The notes: generated from the letters alone by a model not told the origin. A stretch of DNA of 64,000 nucleotides from Paroedura picta (GCF_049243985.1 NC_135372.1:98013318-98077317); one strand, 5' to 3'; shown: positions 17,330-37,347, counted from the first letter of the stretch. Translations and numbers: made by a program.

Positions 17330-18535
17330 CACAAACAAGGACATTTTCAAGTTATTCTGAGTGTCAGAGATCAAAGCTGCAAGCTGGTTTCTATGTACTT
17401 TCATTTATAGTCTTCCTTTTTTAATGAGACTTAAGATTTTGCAGTTTGAAATGATGCTTGTTCTATTTTAGCAGTCTTTGTTTTCTCTACATGGACAACA
17501 AGAGGCATGTTCTTCAGCAAAACCACTGCAACCACTGCTACTAGCATGTTCACTTTATTCTACGATTCACCAAAAATCTACTGTTGGTCTTAACTCAATA
17601 AATTGGAAAACTGGGCTAACCATAATCAAGTTGTGACAGAAGACCAGATTGGCTTCCAGAAAACCAACAGCCCAAAAATCAGTGTTTCATGTTACAGCAT
17701 CTGATTAAATATAAAACTTGAGACCAGGAAGAAGTACCTTTGATCTCATGGTAGCATTCAGCTTAATACACAGGAATAGTTTCTGTTAGTCTAAATAGTA
17801 TTTATCTATCAACATATTATAAAGTATGGGCAGATACCTTGAGAACATCTTTCTGTAAGCTATATTAGTTTTCTGTAAAAAGAATTTGGTGAGTGCCTCA
17901 AAAGTAATAAATAGATATTGGATGGCTGCCAAGAACATGTGATATATGCATCTATTTTAATGAATATGCTTCTTGAGTAAGGCACAAATTAATTATCAAA
18001 TGAACAGCTGTCACAGAGGGGCCAGGACTTGGATGCCTGGATAGCATTTAGATACATTCTCTGCTCATACCATTGTTTAGGAGTTCAAGGCCAGAAGCAG
18101 GCTTAGTTTAAACTGATTAGGAATTAGGATGGTACATGTTGTGAAAATGTTCCCATAAAGAAATGTAAATCAGTTAAATTGTATCCCTAAGGTAACGTGG
18201 ATTTTTTATACTTTGGAATAGTGTGCAAAAGCATACTTCATTGTATGGTGTGTGCTCGGTCTAGGGTGTCAACAGGCTGACATGATCTGAAATTTCAGAT
18301 TAATAAGATGTTTTCTTTAAGGGGTGAACATTTCAAATTAACAATTTTAAAATCTCTAGCACTAATGCTGGGATACTACTAAATGTGTGCCATCTTTAAA
18401 AAATCCACCAATCTGAACTTTCTTCCTGACCCCTATAGGATTCCCTCCATGTTGTGCTGTCATGAATTCCAACACTTGGTAATGCAACTAGTGTTCTTGG
18501 AGGCAAAACAGTTGGATGCATCACTTGGTTAACAA
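17330..18535. other. Intergenic, nothing recognised
   Basis: AT-rich DNA between P3 and P4 without a recognisable gene or repeat. Confidence 0.5.
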
Positions 18536-18544
18536 ATGAATGAT

Positions 18545-18770
18545 GATAACGATGATGATTGTATGCCATCAAGTAATCACCAGCTCATGGCCACCCCAGA
18601 ACTATAGGGTTTTCAAGGCTAGTGATGAGTAGAGGTGGTTAGCCATTGCCTTCTTCTGCAAAGCAAGTCTTCCTTGGTGGGGATTGTAAGTGAATCCAAG
18701 TACTAACTGTGGCTGACCCTGCTTAGCTCCCAGGCTCTGAGGAGAGAAAGCTATTCAGGCAAACATGGGG
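18545..18770 (-). repeat. 5S-rRNA-derived SINE, antisense
   Basis: The reverse complement reads GAGCCTGGGAGCTAAGCAGG, then TAGTACTTGGATTCAC, the 5S internal region. It is followed by GGCAATGGCTAACCACCTC, and CATGAGCTGGTGATTACTTG near the 3' end. Confidence 0.7.
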
Positions 18771-18959
18771 TAGAACTTTATTTAACACCAAAGGTGCTGG
18801 TTGGGAGAAAAGTGGTGCCCAAGAAAGCCCATCAACACATATTTCCCTTTGAAAACGAATGCTTGCTTCTTTTCTGTTTCATATCAGAAAATAAGGACCC
18901 AATGCAGAACAACACTAATTCATGAATTAACACAGCCATTTGTATTTGCTAAATACATT

Positions 18960-19100
18960 GGTTATTAATAAGAAATTTTCTTGTGGAATCAGACAAAAGG
19001 TCCATCTGGTCCAGCATTATCACCCTTCAGGCGCCCCTAAGGTGGTCATGAGCAGGGTATAATAAAGGTAGCCTTCTTAGGAACGGGCTTTGAAGCTAGT
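18960..19100. repeat. Unclassified interspersed repeat fragment
   Basis: It contains GTGGAATCAGACAAAAGG and TCCATCTGGTCCAGCAT, a phrase typical of reptile dispersed repeats and similar to 29485-29560. Ends cannot be set. Confidence 0.35.
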
Positions 19101-19260
19101 ATTATTAATAATTTTGTGTCATGTCTCTTCTTGCTCTTCTTCTTTCTAAACTAACTTTTTGAGACCTTGGAGAGTTGCTGCCAATCTCAGTAGACAGTAC
19201 TGAGCTTGATAGACCAGCAGTCAGAATATGGCGGTTCAAAGATCATGGCTGCCAAAGTAA

Positions 19261-19461
19261 TAGGGATGCCAGCCTCCATGTGGGACCTGGATATCCTCCA
19301 GAATTACAGCTTGTCTCCAGACTACAGAGATCAGTTGCCCCCAAGAAAACGGATGCTTTGGAGAATGGACTATCTGGCATTGTACCCCGCTGAGGTCTCT
19401 TTCTTCCACAGACTCCACCCCAAATTTCCAGGAGATTCCCAGCCTGGGTCTAGCATCCCTA
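19261..19461. mobile_element. hAT-type MITE with perfect 8-bp duplication
   Basis: It begins TAGGGATGCCAGCCTCC and ends AGCATCCCTA, and is flanked on both sides by CAAAGTAA (19253-19260 and 19462-19469). It belongs to the same family as 36963-37185, 52440-52598 and 52971-53182. Confidence 0.85.
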
Positions 19462-19759
19462 CAAAGTAATGAGTTTCTACAGAATTATAATTTGATCACT
19501 GACCAAGGAAGTCAATATTCATATAAAACCAGTTGGTTCCACAAGGAAAAATGCCAGTATTGGATTTTTTCATATTACAAGCAGTGCCAGACACCGCCAA
19601 ACTATCATTATTCCTCAAATTTCGTCACAGATTTTCATGCTTATTGTTCAGATTATTGATGGCACATTTAGACTCAGTCAATCCTAACTTTCTAAAATGA
19701 ATCTCAGTGTCTTCATCCAGCCAATGTCAACACACACAAGCTACTTTCGCATATTAAAC

Positions 19760-19765
19760 TTTATT
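19760..19765 (-). terminator. Poly(A) signal of P3
   Basis: AATAAA on the minus strand, 160 bp downstream of the P3 stop codon. This would give a 3'UTR of about 180 nt. Confidence 0.7.
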
Positions 19766-19924
19766 CATCTGTAGCAGTGGGAAACTGATTACATATAAGT
19801 CTGGGTAGGCAGTACAGGAATATTTTTTGAAAAACTGCTTTCTGTTTAAAAGGTTAATTTTGACAGACCTATCAGAGTCTAAAAGAACAGCATCACTGGG
19901 TCATGAAAAAGGGCGTCATTCTAT

Positions 19925-28254
<8,330 letters not shown>

Positions 28255-28830
28255 GGTGATTGGTGTCAGCAGTACACCACTGTGATCCTCAAGAGCAACC
28301 ACAAATTCAGTCCATGGCTATGACTGTTGTGTTCTTGGTTTTATAATGAGAACAACTGTTATCTGCTGCCATATCTGTTTGTTCTTAATTCTCCATATCA
28401 TTATGTACACCCGATATCTATACCCTCTGTTTTCTTATAGATCATAGAAAGTCAATTTCTTTTGTTAGAAAACATTTTAAATGCAATCTTTGCCCTTGAT
28501 CTTTTTTTAATAGAAGGATTGCAGATAAGTTTAGGAACAAAACTTTGAAAATAGCAAAGAAAACCAATGGTAAAATGTTAATCATCCAAACTAGTGAGAT
28601 TTCCTTGAAAACCTAATTTTTTTCAGAAATAATAGAGGATAAATGAAAAATAACTTGCTATATTGAGTATTCATGTAAGACCAAATAGGCTTTGCTCTAC
28701 ATAACATCATGAGAATTTTCCAGATTGCTCTTTGTCACAGTTTTGGGCCATGTTGGACCATGACCTTGGAATGCTGTGCCATTACCTTTAAACTAGGTTA
28801 TGAAGTAAAACTATAGTCAGCTATAGCCAC
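28255..28830 (-). promoter_or_regulatory. P3 upstream region, homologous to that of P2
   Basis: Recognisable blocks match 48568-49060 in the same order: the 5'UTR, the TATA box, ATGCAATCTTTGCCCTTGA against ATGCAATTTGTGCCCTTGA, ATAGGCTTTG against ATAGGTTCTG, and GTTGGACCATGACC against GATGGACCATGATT. This shows the duplication that made P2 and P3 took in at least 0.5 kb of upstream DNA. Confidence 0.65.
28339..28345 (-). promoter_or_regulatory. TATA box of P3
   Basis: TATAAAA on the minus strand, 85 bp upstream of the ATG, at the same place as in P2. Confidence 0.75.
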
Positions 28831-29690
28831 TGTATCAAAGACAGACCTAGGCAATTTTCATTTAGCACACAATGACATTATGCATTTAAAAATACTTTAT
28901 AAACACATGTCACAAACAATGCAGAAAACTACATCTTTTCTTGAAATTTGTACATCTCTTTTTCTTTAAAAAAACATTAATATATACTTTCCATAGCATC
29001 AACAATGTAAAAACAGGTTTTTAAAGCTAGGTTTGTATTTTTATAATACTACAATATCTTATTCTACAATCCTTATATAGCATTATAGAACACTTTAGAA
29101 ATGCTTTTCACAGCACACTGAGGTGTAAGCCCACATTTCCAATCAAGTGTTTAAAAAATGCAATAGGACTTGGATCATAAAAGTAGGAAAAATGAAAAAA
29201 AAACAGCTATACAAGTATCAAATATAATAAACAGCACCAGAAAAGGAATTATAAAGGTAGAAGATGATGTGGTAAGAGCATGATGATACATGCAATAATA
29301 AGTGGGTTAAATTAAAATCCTGTTTCCTTTATATCGGTGCTCTCTTGAACAATTCTGTTTTACACAGGCTGCAGAATCAAAGTATGGGAGTCTTCTTGAC
29401 CTCTTCCCACAGCCATTCCACTAGATGGGGGCTACAACACAGAGTTAATGTTCAAACTCAAAACTCCTCATAAAAGATTAAGAACAGCTGGGTCAGACCA
29501 AAGATCCATCTAATCTATCATGCTGTCTTCCAGAGTGGCAAACAAGATGACCACAGGAAATCCACAAACAGGGCCTGAAATGAAAGCAATATCTCTCCCA
29601 CTCAGGAGTCCAGGGTATGTTGCCTCTGGACTTGGGAGGTTCCATTTATCCATCATGGCTAATGTGCAAGCTATCCAGAACTGGCCATTT
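28831..29690. other. Intergenic, mostly nothing recognised
   Basis: AT-rich DNA. A repeat scrap at 29485-29690 (GGTCAGACCAAAGATCCATC) is similar to 18960-19100. No gene. Confidence 0.5.
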
Positions 29691-29694
29691 TAAA

Positions 29695-30070
29695 AGTCTG
29701 TAGGGCCCAATTCACTCTGTACCATGGCACAAGGAGTCCTGTTCTCCCCATGCCATGTTCCTGATTCAAAATGAAGTTATTTCCCCTGCCTGGGAGCTAT
29801 ATGTGCAATTTTCCATGCATGTGCTGCTCCAAAATGGGGCAAATAACTCATGCACACGGATGTGTGCACGCACATACACACAAGTCTGTAGGGCCCAATT
29901 CACTCTGTACCATGGCACAAGGAGTCCTGTTCTCCCCATGCCATGTTCCTGATTCAAAATGAAGTTATTTCCCCTGCCTGGGAGCTATATGTGCAGTTTT
30001 CCATGCATGTGCTGCTCCAAAATGGGGCAAATAACTCATGCACACGGATGTGTGCACGCACATACACACA
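29695..30070. repeat. 188-bp direct tandem duplication, two copies
   Basis: 29695-29882 and 29883-30070 are almost identical (one difference noticed, GCAATTTT against GCAGTTTT). Each ends in a purine/CA-rich stretch, CGCACATACACACAAG. The near identity means a recent event or an assembly duplication. Confidence 0.95.
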
Positions 30071-30074
30071 AGGA

Positions 30075-31015
30075 CTATTTTAGCATGGGAAAATAGGTCC
30101 AAAGGGAGGTAGGAGCCTTCCTCCATGCTGTATTTCCAAGCTGCCTTGGAGTTCCACAGACCTTTAAAATGATAAAATAGACTACCAAGATCCAGGCAGC
30201 CGCATTTTGCACCAGTTGTAGTTTCCAGAGAAGGTATAGGAGAAGGCCTGTGTAGAGCGAGCTATAGTAATTCCGCCTAGAGGTGACCATTGAATGGATC
30301 ACAGCAGCTAGATGGTCAGGGGTGAGGCAGGGTGCTAGTAGCCTGGCTTGGCAAAGATGGTAAAATGACAGACACTCCCAAGCTCTGTCCGAGGTAGGAA
30401 GGCACACTTCCTGATCTGGTCCCATCTCACCCAAGCAGAGGACATCCATCTTTGAAAGATTAAGCTTCAGGCCGCTTTGTTGGAATCCCTCCACCACAAC
30501 CTCCAGGCATCTGATCAAAGCACCTGGCCGGCCAGCCATCAGGGTACCGGCCAGCCATCAGGAGACAGAGCTAGTTTTCATCAGTGTACTGATGCCACTC
30601 AAGCCCAAAACCTGTAACCCGCTGGGTGAGGGGGCACATAAAGATGTTAAATAGTGTTGGAGAGAGGATTGTGCCTTGCAGAACTCCACATTGGAGTTGC
30701 CATTGGCACAATTGACTCTCTCCAATGGCCACCCTCTGTCCTCGATCTTGGAGAAAAGAGATCAGCCACTTTAAGGCTGTCCCCTGTATCCCCACATCAA
30801 TGAGGCAGAGAGCAAGAAGCTCATGATCAGCTACACTGAACACTGCTGTTAGATCGAGTAGTATCAGCAGCAACAATCCTCCTTGGACCAGACAGATCGT
30901 CTGTCATAGCAACCGGTGCAGTCTCCACTCTGTGGCCAGGACTGAAGCTTCATCCAGGAATGCTAGCAATTGATCCACAGCTGCCCACTCCACCATCATT
31001 CCCATTTAAGTTAGT
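30075..31015 (-). repeat. L2-type LINE RT fragment, antisense
   Basis: The minus strand encodes pieces of an L2-clade RT: LLLILLDLTAVFSVADHELL, GVLQGTILSPTLFNIFM and WHQYTDEN (catalytic-box remnant, 30571-30876). Then GLKLNLSKMDVLCLG and KLQLVQNAAAWIL follow (30075-30539). There are at least two frame breaks, and the YADD-type box reads YTDE, so the copy is dead. It lies between P2 and P3. Confidence 0.8.
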
Positions 31016-31630
31016 GGCCTCATGACATCTTATTGCAGTGATTTCCACATTGTGTTGCAAAGTACATCCTTTTGGTATCTTGAATTTCCCAACTGTAAAC
31101 TTCATTGGGGCCACCTGGTATTTTGGGAGAGGGAAAAAAATTCCTATGCCTATTTTCTATGTTCTATGCATAATTTTATAAACCACTATAAATGCATGTT
31201 ATAGAGAAAGTAGATAAAAAGAACTTATCTAATTAGAAGGCAGGTAATCAACCTTTTCTCTTCCTATATACAACTTTAGTTTCCTAATTAAGGCACTGTT
31301 CTACAAAAAGGAGATTTTGTTATTGTTAGACTTTGTCTTTTAGTGAGAATCAGCCACTGACTGTCAGATGAAGGGTCAATGTTTATTCACACTGGTTTCT
31401 AGTGGAGACAGGTAAGTGGGTCATGTGATTTTCTTATTGGTATATATTGCAGAAATGCAAGTTATTACAATACTCAAAATAATGACATACCCTGGACTCA
31501 ACAAGGACATAGACTTTTTATCTCACTATGCATACTAACCTTGTTTAACTCGTGTATCCACATTCCACACAATTTTAATTGGGACTATGTGACTGTTAGT
31601 AATATATATGTAATTTTGAATTTGGCTCTC
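31016..31630. other. Intergenic, nothing recognised
   Basis: AT-rich sequence with no supported gene or repeat. Confidence 0.5.
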
Positions 31631-31639
31631 TGGTCCCAG

Positions 31640-32012
31640 GACAAGATAGCTGCCAGCTCAGCTTCTACTTGTAGGAATGTTTCACACTTGTATGGAGACA
31701 GATGGGGCCAGCAGCAAATGGTGGGATGGAAGCCACTGATCACTGACATGGTTTTATTACTCCTATATTTTTGTGAACTACAACTGAATTCAAAGGGACT
31801 GATTGGCTGTTTTAGCAAAGAATTATCATATGGCTGTATTTGGATATTGTGACACAGTTTATTAATTTAACAGGATTAAGTTTTTCTTATATATTCCCAC
31901 TGTCATGATGGTCAGTTCACAGTCTGAGGAAGAGTGCTTGCATTCAAAAGCCTTGAATAAATCTTTGTTGGTCTTAAAGGTGCCACTGGACTCTGATTTT
32001 GTTTTGTTTATA
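31640..32012. repeat. Foldback-family repeat, copy 6, long form
   Basis: It shares the interior of copy 4 (GGGACTGATTGGCTGTTTTA, AAAGAATTATCATATGGC) and the terminal arm CTTTGTTGGTCTTAAAGG, TGCCACTGGACTC. Confidence 0.65.
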
Positions 32013-32207
32013 CCAGTTACTAGAAGAAAAGGATTGTCCTTCTTCCCTTTGTTTTCAGAAGAGATCTGCTTTAATCAGAGGTCAATCCATTTGAACTTTT
32101 ACCATGTAACAGCTAAGCTATACAGCTCCTGTAATGAGCTATAGAAAGCTATATATTCCCTACCTTGCTCTAGTAAAATAGTCTTTTTAATATACTTTAA
32201 AACTGCC

Positions 32208-33776
32208 TTGTCTGATCCCATCATTTGTATATTACTTCTGCTACTTTTACACAAAATATATCCAACAGTTAACATGGATAGAGAGGTTGTCGAGAGGCAT
32301 TTAGCTGCACTGGATGAGTTCAAATCCCCTGGTCCAGATGAAATGCACCCGAGAGTACTCAAAGAACTTTCCAGAGAACTTGCACAGCCCTTGTCCATCA
32401 TCTTCGGAACCTCTTTAAGGACTGGAGATGTCCCGGAGGACTGGAAAAGAGCAAACGTTATTCCGATCTTCAAAAAAGGGAGGAAGGATGACCCTGGAAA
32501 ATACAGACCAGTGAGTCTGACCTCTGTTGTGGGGAAGATAATGGAGCAGATATTAAAGGGAGCGATCTGCAAACATCTGGAGGACAATTTGGTGATCCAA
32601 GGAAGTCAGCATGGATTTGTCTCCAACAGGTCCTGCCAGACCAACCTAGTTTCCTTTTTTGACCAAGTAACAGGTTTGCTGGATCGGGGAAATTTGGTAG
32701 ATGTCATTTACTTGGATTTTAGTAAAGCTTTTGACAAGGTTCCCCATGGTGTTCTGATGGATAAGTTGAAGGACTGCAATCTGGATTTTCAGATAGTTAG
32801 GTGGATAGGGAATTGGTTAGAGAACCGCACTCAAAGAGTTGTTGTCAATGGTGTTTCATCAGACTGGAGAGAGGTGAGTAGCGGGGTACCTCAGGGCTCG
32901 GTGCTCGGCCCGGTACTTTTTAACATATTTATTAATGATCTAGATGAGGGGGTGGAGGGACTACTCATCAAGTTTGCAGATGACACCAAATTGGGAGGAC
33001 TGGCAAATACTCCGGAAGATAGAGACAGAGTTCAACGAGATCTGAACACAATGGAAAAATGGGCAAATGAGAACAAGATGCAATTTAATAAAGATAAGTG
33101 TAAAGTTCTGCATCTGGGTCAGAAAAATGAAAAGCATGCCTACTGGATGGGGGATACGCTTCTAGGTAGCACTGTGTGTGAACGAGACCTTGGGATACTT
33201 GTGGATTGTAAACTAAACATGAGCAGGCAGTGTGATGCAGCGGTAAAAAAGGCAAATGCCATTTTGGGCTGTATCAACAGAGGCATCACATCAAAATCAC
33301 AAGATGTCATAGTCCCATTGTATACGGCACTGGTCAGACCACACCTGGAGTACTGTGTGCAGTTCTGGAGGCCTCACTTCAAGAAGGACGTCGATAAAAT
33401 TGAAAGGGTACAGAGGACAGCAACGAGGATGATCTGGGGCCAAGGGACCAAGCCATATGAAGATAGGTTGAGGGACTTGGGAATGTTCAGCCTGGAGAAA
33501 AGGAGGTTCAGAGGGGACATGATAGCCCTCTTTAAGTATTTGAAAGGTTGTCACTTGGAGGAGGGCAGGATGCTGTTTCTGCTGGCTGCAGAGGAGAGGA
33601 CACGCAGCAATGGGTTTAAACTTCAAGTACAACGATATAGGCTAGATATCAGGAAAAAGTTTTTCACAGTCAGAGTAGTTCAGCAGTGGAATAGGCTGCC
33701 TAAGGAGGTGGTGAGCTCCCCCTCACTGGAAGTCTTCAAGCAAAGGTTGGATACACACTTTTCTTGGATGCTTTAG
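32208..33776 (+). CDS. CR1 LINE ORF2 fragment: reverse transcriptase and 3' domain
   Basis: A 522-codon open frame; the ATG at 32208 lies in non-LINE flank and is unlikely to be a real start. CR1 protein sequence begins about MDREVVERHLAALDEFKSPG. RT motifs in order are DWKRANVIPIFKKG, QHGFVSNRSCQTNL, VIYLDFSKAFDKVPHG, GVPQGSVLGPVLFNIFINDL, the catalytic FADDTKLGG, and the C-terminal [14 protein letters not shown]. It ends at the normal CR1 stop. The endonuclease half is missing through 5' truncation, typical of CR1. The RT part has no stop or shift, so the insertion is fairly young, but it cannot be an autonomous element. Confidence 0.85.
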   Translation: MSDPIICILLLLLLHKIYPTVNMDREVVERHLAALDEFKSPGPDEMHPRVLKELSRELAQPLSIIFGTSLRTGDVPEDWKRANVIPIFKKGRKDDPGKYRPVSLTSVVGKIMEQILKGAICKHLEDNLVIQGSQHGFVSNRSCQTNLVSFFDQVTGLLDRGNLVDVIYLDFSKAFDKVPHGVLMDKLKDCNLDFQIVRWIGNWLENRTQRVVVNGVSSDWREVSSGVPQGSVLGPVLFNIFINDLDEGVEGLLIKFADDTKLGGLANTPEDRDRVQRDLNTMEKWANENKMQFNKDKCKVLHLGQKNEKHAYWMGDTLLGSTVCERDLGILVDCKLNMSRQCDAAVKKANAILGCINRGITSKSQDVIVPLYTALVRPHLEYCVQFWRPHFKKDVDKIERVQRTATRMIWGQGTKPYEDRLRDLGMFSLEKRRFRGDMIALFKYLKGCHLEEGRMLFLLAAEERTRSNGFKLQVQRYRLDIRKKFFTVRVVQQWNRLPKEVVSSPSLEVFKQRLDTHFSWML

Positions 33777-33858
33777 GATGCTTAGGGCTAATCCTGCGTT
33801 GAGCAGGGGGTTGGACTAGATGGCCTGTATGGCCCCTTCCAACTCTATGATTCTATGA
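32275..33858 (+). mobile_element. 5'-truncated CR1 LINE
   Basis: It runs from the RT domain to the CR1 3' end, which has GGGGGTTGGACTAGATGGCC and finishes in the characteristic CTATGATTCTATGA repeat. No target duplication is expected for CR1. It lies in the P2-P3 intergenic region. Confidence 0.88.
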
Positions 33859-33987
33859 AGGTAACTTTCAAATATAACCATTCTTCTTCACACCTATGAG
33901 CAAATATTATTCAAATTAGAAAAGGTTGAGTTTCTACTGATTGCTAATAAAATAATCCATGCTTTGTAAACTAGCATAAACAACTTA

Positions 33988-34200
33988 TATTCAGGTGGGT
34001 AGCCATGTTGGTCTGAAGGGAAAAAAAACAGAACAAGGTTTGGGTGCAGTGACACCTTTTAGACCAACAAAGTTTTATTCAAAGTGTGAGTACTTTCTCA
34101 GAGAATGAAATGGAATTACCAGACTACATATATAAGGAGAGAGTAAATTAGCAATAAATTAGTATGTTTGTTGGTTACAGTGAACTAGCAGAATGCCCTA
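33988..34200. repeat. Foldback-family repeat, copy 7, one arm plus interior
   Basis: The left arm GGTGGGTAGCCATGTTGG and ACCAACAAAGTTTTATTC is followed by interior ACATATATAAGGAGAGAG, similar to 51770-51850. The right arm is missing. Confidence 0.65.
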
Positions 34201-35470
34201 GCACTGTGTTACTGTGTTATCCATAAGAATACTTGCATATGGTAAAAATAGCACAATTTATTTTTAAAAGCAAAGTAAGCCATACTGTAAACTTGCGTTG
34301 TAGCTAAACTTGTGTTGTAGCTACTATTTCCATCATATGCCGAAGGGCTAGTTCACATGTTATAAAGACCAGGTATTCCTCTGTATGGACTTCCAACAGA
34401 CTTATTCTCAGAGTTGCTTGCTGGTGTCAGGTGCCTCATCCTTCCCCTCTGAAATTCCCCCCTCCCTCTACCTGGAAGTTCTGACTGGAAGTGTGAATTT
34501 GTATATCTCTCCCTGCACCTATGAAATGGTGAACTAGTGTATAGCTCAGATGTGGCCATCTGGCCAAATTCCTCCAGCCTGCCTGTCTCTAAATTTCACA
34601 CCGGCTGGGATCAAACATTTTTTGATGGGAGAGGGCTTCCCACATTATCTGGAGAGTGGGGAGACCTGCCTCTGCCTATATTACCCCAGCCCAAACTCAG
34701 GGTTTGTCACAGTCAATCCTTCTGTTCTACATGTTACCTTCGACAGAGTGATCACCTATATGTCTTTCATTCAATAAACTAATTTTGGTTAAGTACCTCA
34801 GTCGTGGTATTTACCGTGTTGGAGAATGAAGAGGGACTCCACAGCAATGCTCGCGTAGGGTCATGACAGTTGGAAATGTCATTCCCAGATCTGCTTGGGT
34901 CCTACTCAGACCGGGAACATGGCATGTGAATGCAGAGGGCTTAAGCATCTCTTTTCCCCATGCCATTTTCTCAACTCAGTGAACCGCTATTAGTACATTG
35001 GGGAAATATACATATACTGTTAGCTGCATGTGCATTTCCTCAGTGAGATAAATAACAGCTCCCTGAGGTTGTTTCAGGCTAGGGGTCTCAAGGTGTCCCA
35101 TGGTCCCAATTGGAATCAGGCCCTTTCATTGCATATCTGAACAAAATCCTTGTGATTTGCATTTCTTTTGCATATTTCTTCAATGTTAACAGACAAAAAC
35201 ATGAGGCTTGTCTTTTTAGATCATACTAGTAAGTTCTGATGTTGTCATCCACTGGATAACCTTGAGAAGCTCATAAGTATAGTGCAATAAACATAGTTTT
35301 CTCCTGTATGTTTCCAGCAGCCTTTAAATGGAAGCTCCAGTGTTTGTTATTATAGTCTATCAATAATTATTAACTGTCTTCCATGAATTTCTCACATCCT
35401 TTAGAAGCCATCTCAGATAGTTGCCAGCATGACACCTAGTGATGAGTTCCATAAATTGGTGTGTTTTATG
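34201..35470. other. Intergenic, unclassified
   Basis: No gene. The stretch 34350-34870 is GC-richer than its surroundings. An AATAAA near 34775 and the region after it look faintly like the end of a long terminal repeat, but no partner or coding part was found, so no element is called. Confidence 0.4.
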
Positions 35471-35477
35471 AAGAAAT

Positions 35478-35878
35478 GCTTGGTGTAGGGCAGACTGCAA
35501 TCTGGACAACTGGGTTTGAGTCCCCATTTCTCCACATGAAATCTGCAAGGTGACCTTGTCAACTATTCTCTCAGAACTCTCTCAGCTCCTCCTACCTCAA
35601 AAGGTTAATAGGAGAAAAAGAGAAGGTGTTTGTAAGTCACTTTGACCATTTATGCACTGGGAACTTCACTGCCCAAGCTCTCATGCAGGAGTACAAATCA
35701 GGGGCAGATGAGGTGCACTGGGCCAAATGCTCCCCCGTGTGGGTGCAGGAAGTGGTGGGGCAACCTGCTACGACTAAAACTCCAGCCTGCAGCCAAGCAT
35801 GAAACCTTTAGTGCATAAAAGGTCATAGAGACTCCTTAAAATAGAGAAAAGCAGGGTATAAAAACATACTCTTCTTCT
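35478..35878 (+). repeat. tRNA-derived SINE split by a small DNA element
   Basis: The left part (35478-35643) carries CTGGGTTTGAGTCCCC, CTCTCAGCTCCTCCTACC and GTAAGTCACTT. The right part (35825-35878) carries GACTCCTTAAAATAGAG and the ACTCTTCTTCTTTC tail. The insertion at 35644-35824 sits between them. Confidence 0.7.
35644..35824. mobile_element. Small element with TGCAC-type inverted ends
   Basis: 181 bp bounded by GACCATTTATGCACT (left) and GACCTTTTATGCACT (inward from the right), inserted in a SINE. The termini resemble those of 38048-38383. No clear target duplication was found. Confidence 0.55.
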
Positions 35879-36187
35879 TTCTTTGACCTGAATTTATTGC
35901 CAATCAAATTAATTTGAAATTGCCTCAAATTCTGGGATTTGAGTGAATAATTAATTGCTTTTTACAGAGGGTAGTCACTGTCCATATATTTATATAATTC
36001 CCCCATAAATTTCTTTTTTTATTGCACTGCCTTTTCCTGCACTGCCTTCATAGTCATAATCAGAGTTGACAGCCCTTAAAAACTTGCCAATGTAATGAAT
36101 TTCTGGAAAACTATAAATAATTTCAACAAAAATGTAAATGCACAGTATTTGCATATGGCAAAAATAGCACAGTATATACTACAGTAA

Positions 36188-36475
36188 TGAGAACCAGTTT
36201 GGTGTAGTGGTTAAGAGCACGAACTTCTAATCTGGCATGCCGGGTTCGATTCTGCACTCCCCCACATGCAGCCAGCTGGGTGACCTTAGGCTCGCCAAGG
36301 CACTGATAAAACTGTTCTGACCGAGCAGTGATATCAGGGCTCTCTCAGCCTCACCCACCTCACAGGGTGTCTGTTGTGGGGAGAGGTAAGGGAAGGCGAC
36401 TGTAAACCGCTTTGAGCCTCCTTCGGGTAGAGAAAAACGGCATATAAGAACCAACATTTCTTCTTCTTCTTCTAA
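36188..36475 (+). repeat. tRNA-derived SINE, full length
   Basis: Head CAGTTTGGTGTAGTGGTTAA, B box GGGTTCGATTC, GACCGAGCAGTGATATCAGG, GTAAACCGCTTTGAGCCTCC and a (TTC)n tail. It is very similar to 63704-63990 (both have GGCATGCCGGGTTCGATTCT). Confidence 0.88.
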
Positions 36476-36962
36476 ATATGTCTTAGCATTTATAAGGGCT
36501 TAAAAGAAGCTGATAGTCAAGGAATCAGTTGACTCCAAACAGAAAATTGACCATAATAGGATTTTCTAAGTTTTCCACAATGATCCTAAATTCATAACAT
36601 TGCTTCTCAAATTCCATCCCAAACTCTCATTTAAACGTGTTCACCACAGCAGTTTTCAGTTATCTTCACTATTTCATCTGAAGCAGCTACTGTAATATTT
36701 ACTTTTCATATTACATTATTGTAAGATTTTAAAATAAAACAAAGAAACAGGGTTCAGAAAAAATCAGGCATCTTAGCAAACTAATTGTACAGTCTTTAGC
36801 TGTTACACCCTTCTAAGTCAGTTGAGGTTAATGGGTTTAGGAGAGTATAGCTCTATTAAGGACTGCATTACTAATCACTTGCTCCCAAACCAAACTAAGT
36901 TCTTGATACAACCAATGGCAATGAAATTTGAGCACATTAGAATTTGTTAATTTGTAGCAATT

Positions 36963-37185
36963 AGGGTTGCCAACTTCAAGGTTCTCCAGAATTACCAAAG
37001 ATCTCTAGATTTAACATTGATCTCCAGAGTAGAGATCAGTTCCCCTAGAGGAAATGGCAACTATGGAGCATAGCTTTACATCATTATACCCCACTGAGGT
37101 CCCTCCCCTCCCTAAATTCTACTCTCTTCATACTCTGCCCCCCCCCAATCTCCAGGCATTTCCCAAACAGGAATTGATAACCCTA
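36963..37185. mobile_element. hAT-type MITE
   Basis: It begins TAGGGTTGCCAAC and ends GATAACCCTA. Flanking 8-mers GTAGCAAT (36955-36962) and GTAGAAAT (37186-37193) form a one-mismatch duplication. It lies just downstream of P2. Confidence 0.82.
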
Positions 37186-37347
37186 GTAGAAATTGGTGAC
37201 AAGAGAACTGGTAAGATGCATGACTAAGCAGCCTGTCTAGGGAAAGGTAGGGCACTTGCAGTCTGCTTTATAAGCTTCATCTGAAATTCTTCTATCAGAG
37301 TCCGAGAGAACAGTAACAGTTGACTGGGAGGATTGGCTTTGCTTGAT

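Noticed and set aside
34690-34870. Possible end of a long terminal repeat
   Set aside because: Only a poly(A)-signal-like stretch and a CA-type end were seen. No second repeat and no coding part, so the evidence is too thin to call an old virus-like element.
28300-37300. Search for a further decayed pepsinogen copy between P2 and P3
   Set aside because: No exon-like match to [19 protein letters not shown] or PLWILGD was seen outside the four listed genes on either strand.
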